A stretch of 64,000 nucleotides of DNA. Origin: Limnephilus marmoratus. Lineage: Eukaryota; Arthropoda; Insecta; Trichoptera; Limnephilidae. Positions 56,950 to 64,000 of this stretch are shown piece by piece; the stretch's first letter is position 1, and every line of letters starts with the position of its first letter. The position numbers and the translations under genes are program-made. The DNA lies in NCBI GenBank assembly GCA_917880885.1, contig OU862922.1, positions 24,676,627-24,740,626 of the forward strand, given 5' to 3'. The notes below the pieces were generated by a model that was given only the letters and a program-made list of their open reading frames with translations, had not been told where the DNA came from and made no database searches.

Positions 56950-57230
56950 TTAAGGGTATGAGAGCCCAAAAAGGTAGGTTTTTAGTTTGGACCTAAACTC
57001 TGTTGGGCTCGTTATGCATTTTAATTCCGGAGGGAGTCTATTCCAAGCCTTAGGCCCAGATACTCCGAAAGCACGATCTCCAAACTTATTATTTGGCTTT
57101 CGTTTTGGTTCTATTAGTCTGCCTTTAGCAGACGTAGTTGCTGATCTAAGGGTTAATTGCCTCGGACCGGTATTTTCCGGGACGCATAATTCGGAGATGG
57201 TTGAAAAAAATCAATTTGTTTTGTAGTTCT
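56950..57230 (-). pseudogene. L2-like LINE reverse transcriptase, extreme C-terminus
   Basis: The minus strand reads RSATTSAKGRLIEPKRKP, NKFGDRAFGVSGPKAWNRLP, EFRSKLKTYLFGLSYP and a stop at 56,950-56,952. This aligns with the end of the 22.6 kb frame (GERAFGVSGPKAWNGLP, LKTHLF). It is a diverged L2-like copy of about 85 residues, with the frame mostly open. Confidence 0.85.
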
Positions 57231-57278
57231 TCTCTAGTCAGGCCGCGTTCTTTTTAGAGTTCGAGAGCGATGACTTAC

Positions 57279-57467
57279 TTTGATAATATTGAATCCTTTC
57301 CTGACATTCTCTGCTTCCTACATTCCTGCCGAACAGTTGTTGCACGGCATGCATAAGTAGATTACGAATACTAATGATACCGTGCGGTGTTGATGCCACG
57401 GAATTATCTCCAGCAACATTATCATGTCGGCGTATTAGAGGCAGAGGAGGATATGGCTTGCCTTTAC
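57279..57467 (-). CDS. Candidate host exon, protein unknown
   Basis: On the minus strand an open frame of about 82 codons (57,486-57,238) contains a 189-bp segment bounded by an acceptor-like TTCTTACCATAG (AG at 57,468-57,469) and a donor-like GTAAGT (57,273-57,278). The exon would enter and leave in the same codon phase, which is common for internal exons. Composition is less AT-rich than the flanks. The peptide includes PYPPLPLIRRHDNVAGDN and LLMHAVQQLFGRN; I recognise no domain. It abuts the L2 fragment, so it could also be repeat-derived. Confidence 0.33.
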
Positions 57468-57487
57468 CTATGGTAAGAATGATCACC

Positions 57488-58021
57488 TACCATCCGAGAT
57501 GTACGTGTAATTGATAGGAATGAGGAATGGATGTGTAATATGTACAGCGTGAAAGGCGGATGGCAACACGGATTAATGATGGGTATTAGAAACACGGGAT
57601 AAATATACATATTAATCAATATAACATATGCAAGGAATCGTTCTATCGTTCATCCATAAAACCATCTTCGACAGAAATTATGTGCGCAAATGTATCATTA
57701 TTTATAAGGCAAATGTTATTATACATTTACACACACTGTATTTCATGTTAATGCCACGATGATTCAAGGGGTGGATTATTCACGAATATATATTTTTTTA
57801 AGTTTTCTTTATAAAATTCAGTTCCAAATTAAAAAGATGACGATTTTCTTCCGTAGGATTGATATTAATTCGTCTATGAACATGCTAATTACTCAATGAA
57901 CCTATCACAAATAAGACATTGCAAGGAAACCTACGGTGCAATTGTTAAATATCTGTAAACTATTTCTTATTTTGAAGAAACGTGTACAAATATATGCGTG
58001 CCGCTAAAACTGACTCCAGAT
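57488..58021. other. No gene seen
   Basis: AT-rich spacer before the repeat array. Confidence 0.35.
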
Positions 58022-58492
58022 ACTAATATCTACAGCCTGTATGTCGGACGAATATCTACAGCTCATATGTTCAACTAATATCTACGAACTTCAGAGTGTT
58101 GACTAATATCTACAGAGCTAAGGTCGGACGAATATCTATGACGGTCCCAGTGTTGACTAATATCTACGGAGGGTAGGTTTAGGTTGAACTAATGTCTACA
58201 GAGCGTAGGTTGGACTAATCAGCTAAATGTGTCCAATAGTCCGATATTAGGGATTTTTACATACATACTTACATAAATAATTTTTTTAAAATTGCATACG
58301 CAATATTACGTTATTCCAATATGCTATACATAATTGCAAATCCAACCTCTGCTAGTGCTGTAGATATTCGTCAACACTTTGGTTCTCATAGATATTAGTC
58401 AGCAGTTTGAGCTGTAGATATTCGTCAACACTTTGGTTCTCATAGATATTAGTTCGTTTTTTTCAGTTTTTGGAATTCCTGTAGATATTAGT
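58022..58492. repeat. Inverted array of ACTAATATCTACAG units
   Basis: The left half (58,022-58,220) has eight + strand units of ACTAATATCTACAG or close variants (ACGAATATCTACAG alternates) starting at 58,022, 58,048, 58,074, 58,102, 58,128, 58,156, 58,188 and 58,214, i.e. every 26-32 bp. The right half (58,358-58,492) has five units in the opposite orientation, including a 54-bp tandem repeat. An AT-rich centre (about 58,230-58,350) separates them. The two outermost units face each other like transposon ends. It resembles subterminal transposase-binding arrays or an iteron-type structure; not CRISPR, because the spacers are related and short. Confidence 0.75.
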
Positions 58493-58549
58493 AGACGCCT
58501 CCCTAAAACTCAGAAACTATGTGGTCGTAGCCCTCTATCTCCCATCAAT

Positions 58550-58895
58550 GAAGAAAGTAACCCGATTTTAACTATAGGACGTGCTTTTGAAGATATAAGG
58601 GCTAGAAGTTTCGCCCTCTAGAATTTTCTAGAACCAGAACATTTGAGAGCATTCGAGAGCATTTCACAACATTCCAGAACATTCTGGAATGTTGTTGAAT
58701 GTTCGTGAATAGTATGGAACGTTTGGGAACATCCCGGAACATCCCAGATCAATGTGGAACATTCCAGAACACTCTCGAATTTTGTGGAATGTTCCGGAAC
58801 ATTGTGGACCATTCGAAGCCTTTTTTGTATGGGTGGGGCTACCCATTGTTAGGGGTATATAAAGCAAGATCCGTCGTGGGTTCGAACATGCAATG
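58550..58895 (+). promoter_or_regulatory. Heat-shock-type promoter, copy 2
   Basis: From 58,637 to 58,709, 15 consecutive 5-bp units alternate GAA and TTC without a phase slip (nine perfect, six with one mismatch). The best part is 58,672-58,689, four perfect units in a row. A TATA box (TATATAAA) is at 58,856-58,863, followed by GCAAGATCCGTCGTGGGTTC, shared with copy 1. Similarity to copy 1 spans about 300 bp and ends near 58,890, before the palindrome of copy 1. No gene is recognised downstream. Confidence 0.78.
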
Positions 58896-59334
58896 CGCCT
58901 AAATGGAGTAGAATTTCTTCTCTCCATAACGACTCCAACATTCCGTTGATAAAAGACTTCATTTTCTCACAAGCAACAAAATTTTACGCCGGCCTACCCG
59001 GCCACTCAAACCCTACGATTAATACGCTCGCTAAATATAGCGAAAATGATAATTTTAAATATAAAAAACCCAAGATAGTCCTCCGGAAGGAATAAAAAAA
59101 ACCTGCATACAGTGGCAGTATAGTTTTAATCTCACTTTCAAACCAACCATAATAATAAATTAACAGTAAAGTATCTATAGATAATCCATTATACAATTAT
59201 GTTAGAGTCAGTAAACTCATGTTTAGGAACTCTGTAAAATAAATCAATCAAAAGTCAAAAAAAAGGGTTCGAACATTAGTTCAATCTGATATCAACCGAA
59301 GCAGAGTACCCCAGCTATTGTAAAATAAAATAAC
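58896..59334. other. No gene seen
   Basis: Sequence downstream of the second heat-shock-type promoter; no frame above 70 codons and no family resemblance. Confidence 0.35.
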
Positions 59335-59342
59335 GTTATTAA

Positions 59343-59831
59343 TAGTGTCCGACCGAAACAAGACTTTCTACCGAAACCGAATCTTCGGTAGCTGTCTCAG
59401 TTTCGGCCGAAACCGAAACTTTTTTTAGACGTTTTAAATTGTTTACTGAAATTTGGCTTATTTTTTACACTTATACAAACAGTTAACATGTGTTAAATGA
59501 AATTAAAAAACAATAATTTAAGTATGTGAAATTTTTTTATTTTTTTTGGATATTACTAAAAATTAACAAACATGTTAACTACTTATTGGAACAAAAATTT
59601 GTCAATAATCAACACTTGTGTTGATTATAAAGGAAGGACCTCATTAATTGAGTATTTTAATTTAAATTGCGTTTACAATCTCAACATTCTTAAAACTAAA
59701 TATACCATTTATTGAGGTCTTTTGCAGAGTTTCGGTGCGGCCGAAGGTTCGGCAGAAAATCTGCCGAAACCGAAACTGATGCCGAAACTTGCCGAAACCG
59801 AAACCGAAACCAAACCTTCGGTAGGTCACTA
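59343..59831. mobile_element. hAT-type MITE (family H1), copy 3, uninterrupted
   Basis: 489 bp. The target duplication GTTATTAA is perfect on both sides (59,335-59,342 and 59,832-59,839). Ends TAGTGTCCGACCG and CGGTAGGTCACTA. Both subterminal regions contain runs of CCGAAAC words in opposite orientations. It is the reference for the other two copies and shows the empty TTAA site (about 59,690). Confidence 0.9.
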
Positions 59832-60074
59832 GTTATTAACCTTGCTTAGTAAATGGTTTGCTACGCTCATCCTGCGTTTCCGATGATATATTAAATGTAT
59901 ATTTTATTTCAAGAATTTATTACTCTATTTAAAAAAAAAAGTACTGATGTTTCGCGCTAGGAGCTTGGAATATGGTCTTTATTTTAATTATGTCAATTTT
60001 TAAATATATTTAATCTTAAATGTCACCACCCAGTGTTTGTTGTCTACTAAAGTACGATAAATTTCCTTCTTTTA

Positions 60075-60597
60075 TTTAAATTTGAATTTGGCAGCCACCT
60101 CTGGTCTGGAGCTCCAAAATACCTGAAAAATACCCTCGACTCTTTGCAGAAACGGGCGGTCCGTTTGATGGATTCTCCCATCTTAACATACGGATTGCAA
60201 TCTTTAGAGCACAGGCGTCGGGTGGGAATGCTATCCTTGTTCTACCGGTATTAAATGGAAGATGCTCCGAGGAACTAGCATCATTAATCCCTTCGGCACC
60301 GGTGCATAGTCGGGAAACACGCCAAACGCGTGCCCAACATTTGTACACGGTTGACATTTGCCACATGAGAACGGGTCGTTTCTTCGACTCGTTCTTGTGT
60401 TCAACAGCTCGGCTGTGGAATGATTTGCCGGCCTCTGTGTTTCCTCCTTCCTACAACATGGGTCTCTTCAAGACCAATATGTTCATTCCTTCCTCTCCTC
60501 AAAAAGACCCTCCACACAGCATCCCAGATGACATAGGTCCTGAGGGAAATTATTTTCCTCCTTTAAGGGCCTCCTGTGTGGAGTTAACGTAAAAAAA
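60075..60597 (+). pseudogene. LINE (family T) reverse transcriptase C-terminus with full tail T
   Basis: The + strand reads GSHLWSGAPKYLKNTLDSLQ, KRAVRLMDSP, LQSLEHRRRVGMLSLFYRY; a one-base loss follows (near 60,253) and the frame continues as CSEELASLIPSAPVH, FFDSFLCSTARLWNDLP, SVFPPSYNMGLFKT. Tail T then closes the element with the outer hairpin CACACAG/CTGTGTG and an A-run. It is the best copy of this family here and the reference for the MITE insertion at 9527. The palm domain is absent; one frameshift. Jockey-like by its WSGAP and RLWNxLP blocks, clade not certain. Confidence 0.88.
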
Positions 60598-61291
60598 TGG
60601 ATATTATCACACCACTAAGTTTTTTTTAATTACTTTAACCACAGTTTTTTCTTTTGCATTCAGATTCCGTCAAAAATGTCAAATATTTAAACGGGCAACA
60701 TGTAAACTTACCAGACATTATGTACATAATTCATAAATTACCTCATAATGTTCCGGTTCCGGGTTATTTGTTTCAATGTTTTATTACATCATACGTAAAG
60801 GTTCAATGACTTTTATTGCATCCAATTTGCTGATAATGTATGTAGATGGGATGATCCAATCTATTCGAAGACTACCGCAATTACGTGTATTATTTAACCA
60901 TCGCCATTAGTCTGTAATTGATCGTCTTCGTGGCTTTACTCTCAGTAACACCGTTCAAATTAAATTTAAAAATACAAATTGAATTCTGCGAGCAGTGGCA
61001 TTACAAAACATCTTCCCATATTAGATTAGCAGGCGGTCTACAAAATTGCGCCCTGCATTGCAAGGACTGTCTTGAATACCAATACATTCACGACAGTTAA
61101 ATCTTTTAGGTCAGGAACGTCAACAGCTGTCGGAACGTTGGAAGGCTTATCTCCAGATAAGTTCCTACTAAGTTCAGAGATCAAACTTAGGAGTATCAGT
61201 CCTAAAACTTGAAATTTGGAAGAGACTCGCAAACTACGCTCTCCATAATAAATTAGTGAAACTTTTTTTTCAGAAATTTCCATTCAATAAA
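60598..61291. other. No gene seen
   Basis: AT-rich; short frames on both strands at 60,918-61,283 have no motif. Confidence 0.35.
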
Positions 61292-61319
61292 GAGGCGCGC
61301 TTGGTTACCCCCGCCCCGG

Positions 61320-62128
61320 TAGGCTTGTTGAAAAAGTATCGATGTATCGATATTTTTAATTCAATACATCGATATTTTTAGCCGATATATTTTGATCGGA
61401 TAAATCGATACAAAATATCCAATGTCGAAAATTGTATAAAAAACGGTATTTTTTTTAAATTTATGTTACTAAAGTCACTAGAATCCAAAACCGTATAGGA
61501 ATGAAAGTAACTGTATTGGTGGGTCATGACATCTGGCGGTTGAAATTTTAACTATTAATAGCTTACAAATCTATTGTCTTTGCATTAGTATTTGCGATCA
61601 CTAATACTATCTCATGTATGTAGGTACATAGATAGAAATATATGCTATTTTTCGCCATTTTTTTCTAAGCCACTCCTATGTGTTGGTTCCCAATTGTCTA
61701 TGATTATTGACTATACCTTGTTCCAAACTAGAAAAGTCCTTTTTGACAGATTGATACGCCAATAGAATGTTACTGAGACGCATACAAACTTTGTATGCGT
61801 CTCAGTTTACATATTATAAGTTAGAAGACAGCTTTTTAGTTTTTGATATTTTTGTAATTATTACCTAATAAAAATGAATACTGATAAAAATACCTTCATT
61901 TTTTTGAGATTTTTTTACATTAAAATAATGCACATTGTGTATAAAAAATACTATTGATAATATTGAGCTGAATACACTATTGTTTTAAAAACGCAAAATC
62001 TTTTGAAAATTTGACCGATATATCGATACATCGATATTTTTTCCTCGATATACCGACGTCGATATTGATATTTTAATAAATATCGATACATCGATATATC
62101 GATTTTTTTTTCACTTTCGACATCCCTA
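61320..62128. mobile_element. hAT-type MITE (family H3), 809 bp
   Basis: The 8-bp duplication CGCCCCGG flanks it perfectly (61,312-61,319 and 62,129-62,136), and the unfilled site is present in copy 1 of body B (41,891-41,898, minus). The ends are imperfect inverted repeats: TAGGCTTGTTGAAAAAG, and TAGGGATGTCGAAAGTG as the complement of the right end, each followed by many CGATATATCGATACATCGAT-type words. The CGAT-rich subterminal regions probably bind transposase. No coding sequence. Clearly hAT-type. Confidence 0.9.
61772..61806. other. Perfect 17-bp-arm palindrome in the centre of MITE H3
   Basis: ACTGAGACGCATACAAA, one base, then the exact complement. It lies near the middle of the 809-bp element. 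As RNA it would form a perfect short hairpin. Confidence 0.7.
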
Positions 62129-62490
62129 CGCCCCGGGAACCTTTTATTAGATAGCCAACACCTCTGCCATAGATGACCCCAAGTGGTTCGCTATGTTTAG
62201 TGACTTAGCAGGGGCGCCCGGGTTAATGGGGTGAGGTTTGTCCGGTCTTGGCGGCGGGAGATCTTTTGCCTTGCACCACAGTGGGTGGGGGGGGGGGGGG
62301 GGGGGGGTGGATTCACACGTCTGTCTCTCCTGAACACACTGACCCCCAGATTCTTATCCATCCCTTATCCCATTTTTCTTTCCCAGAACTTTCTTTTTTT
62401 CACTTTTAAAAAGACCCTCCACATAGCATCCTCAAACATGACACCGGCCCTGAGGGGAATTATTTTTCTTGGGGCCTCCTGAAAAAAGCA

Positions 62491-63699
62491 TTATTAACTT
62501 GATTTGTCATACGGTATTAGTGTGATGCATTTTGCATAAAGTATCAACAACAATTATTTTCTAATCGAGAAATCAAAGGCGGATTTTTTTCATTGCTATA
62601 AATAATTGTAATAGTCAATTGCCGGCTGTTTCGCGATTTCATTCGTGTCGAATGATATCGAATGGTAATTCACAATAATTTTTACCAGACACTGCATAAT
62701 ATTATTAGTGTCATTATTATATTTATTGAAGTTTTTTCTTCAATTCTAAGTATGTTATTAGTGCATAACTACATGTACCGAGCGGACACTTATGTATATT
62801 ATTATCGGAAAAACAGATAATATGTCCCTGTCGCCACCTTTCAAAATTTCAACAGCAAAAAACATTTAATGGACACCTTAATTTTTTTGTAAGTTTTGGG
62901 TGTCCGAGTTGTCATAGCTAGCATAGGTCGTAATAATATCGTAGGGTAATTACTACAACTAAGGTAACTCTGAAATCAGCTTTGTTGGGTAATTGAATTA
63001 TAAAACGACAATCATCTGATAAACCGGTTGTTGTATATTTATACTGATAAGTATGATTAAATCGTGGATTTGTCTGTTGGAAACCGTAATCCATACATTT
63101 TGGAAATAAGAAAATGGCTAATAATTTTTTTATATATTTATTTCCTAAAATGGGATGACTTATCTAGTAGTTACGAGTATAGTGTAAAAATGTAACGAAA
63201 GCAACTTAAGCAATTCCATAAATTTTAATGTTACGATTAGCCAAGTCCAGTTGCCTAATTAGAACATGGAAAAACACTTGTGGTAACTAGAGTTACTTAG
63301 TATAGAATTGAACGATACCGTTTTTTTTTTACCACCCACCCGTCGAGGTATCACCCACTAAAATATATTCAAATAACTTGATGATTCCAATGCTTACGAC
63401 TTTTCTGTTTGTGGCATTTATGGACGAAGAAATAAAGTTACGTTTTTAGTGTTTAATTCAAAAGTTATTATTTCGGAGTTACCTAGTTGCAGTGGCAATC
63501 CCACGGAATGCCCCTACATAACGGAATAGGCCACTTGCATGGATTTCATAACGACTTCGAAAAAATCGTGTGGATAGAATCGAGAAACTGCAATTTTGCA
63601 ATATTAATTATTATGATTAATTATTAATTATTACTTCTATTATGTAACCGCTATATTCAACTGTCACAAAATTTTAATTTACTTTTATCTAAAAAACAA
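62491..63699. other. No gene seen
   Basis: AT-rich DNA with stops in all frames. Confidence 0.4.
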
Positions 63700-64000
63700 A
63701 GTATGTATGTAAATATTTAATATACCAACATATAATTTATCTTTTTTATCTTTTTACTTACATATATATATTTGTTTAAATACACACATTTCTTTTGGAA
63801 CAAACATAATATGTGATTTACTCGCCTCGGAACAGACTTTGTCTAGTGAGGCGGGTAAAAGAAAAGAAAACAATGTAAATAACCATGAAACTGATAGATC
63901 TTTTTACTAAAGAAAATGTTAGTGAAATTGTTTAGAAATGTACAGATTTTTTTATTTTTAAATAAATAAATCCATTATTTGGGCTCGTGACGTCATTACA
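63700..64000 (+). repeat. Possible LINE 3' region with TAGTGAGGCGGG motif
   Basis: CTCGCCTCGGAACAGACTTT, then GTCTAGTGAGGCGGG (about 63,822-63,857) forms a hairpin (CGCCTC/GAGGCG), followed by A-rich sequence and TAAATAAATAAA. A similar hairpin follows the LINE fragment at 52.87 kb (CCTAGTGAGGAGG), and TAGTGAGGCGGG recurs at 5266. No coding part is in the window. Confidence 0.4.

Larger units (their letters stand above)
61292..62490 (+). mobile_element. SINE-like element (body B + tail T), copy 4, interrupted
   Basis: The 5' part (GAGGCGCGCTTGGTTACC, CGCCCCGG) ends at 61,319. The body resumes at 62,129 with CGCCCCGGGAACCTTTTATT, CCAAGTGGTTCGCTATG, a long G run (62,287-62,307), ACACACTGACCCCCAGATTC and tail T (62,417-62,485). 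Removing the insert restores the order seen in copy 1. Confidence 0.8.

Noticed and set aside
58022..58492. CRISPR array
   Set aside because: Repeats are short and variable, spacers are 12-18 bp and related, units invert halfway, and the host is eukaryotic.
58618..58927. 64- and 87-codon minus-strand frames rich in CSGMF/HNIPE-like repeats
   Set aside because: They are translations of the 5-bp periodic GAA/TTC array and not proteins.
60076..60366. 96-codon minus-strand frame
   Set aside because: Antisense of the LINE fragment; the same antisense appears at 9.3-9.5 kb.
63600..63660. AT-palindromic run near 63.6 kb as an origin or terminator
   Set aside because: Simple alternating ATTAAT sequence; expected by chance in this composition.

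Overview
The window looks like repeat-rich intergenic DNA from an arthropod, most likely an insect. The composition is strongly AT-rich. There are no operons and no long intact open reading frames. The recognisable coding pieces are eukaryotic transposon remnants: L2-like, RTE-like and Jockey-like non-LTR reverse transcriptases and a mariner transposase. hAT-type, TTAA-target (piggyBac-like) and mariner non-autonomous elements surround them. The order of insect cannot be fixed from the sequence. No conserved host gene was recognised; one 189-bp stretch at 57.3-57.5 kb has the form of a host exon.

Layout. 0.0-4.6 kb: a Helitron-like end, a doubled fold-back element, and a hAT MITE carrying a nested TTAA element. 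5.5-6.1 kb: a dead mariner transposase. 9.2-10.95 kb: a LINE fragment broken by a hAT MITE, an RTE-like tail and a G-rich MITE. 12-20 kb: fold-backs, two large hAT-type elements (one with a 1.2 kb nested insertion, one with a LINE inside), and copies of a repeat here called R5. 20.7-28.5 kb: five LINE fragments, including a 5'-truncated L2 copy with a 14-bp target duplication. 32-34.4 kb: a tRNA-like sequence in a fold-back element and a heat-shock-type promoter attached to a large palindrome. 36-41 kb: an RTE tail, MITEs and two ~720-bp TTAA elements. 41.5-53.6 kb: SINE-like elements, more MITEs, the first copy of a 1.18 kb duplication, and an inverted-repeat element with a hammerhead-like motif. 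53.6-64 kb: a 166-bp tandem repeat, the second duplication copy, an L2 fragment, an inverted array of short repeats, a second heat-shock-type promoter, two clean hAT MITEs and another LINE copy.

How the parts relate. The repeats date one another. Several insertions can be shown precisely because an uninterrupted copy of the host repeat is also in the window: a TTAA element in a hAT MITE (empty site near 59,690), a hAT MITE in a SINE-like body (empty site near 41,895) and a hAT MITE in a LINE (empty site near 60,445). Two families end in nested RNA-hairpin 3' tails. One of those tails is shared by at least three unrelated bodies, which suggests non-autonomous elements using one LINE machinery.

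The most unusual signals are two copies of a TATA promoter preceded by 13-15 consecutive 5-bp GAA/TTC units (heat-shock-element grammar), and an inverted array of a 14-bp motif just upstream of one of them. All family names rest on reading motifs by eye; no database search was possible.
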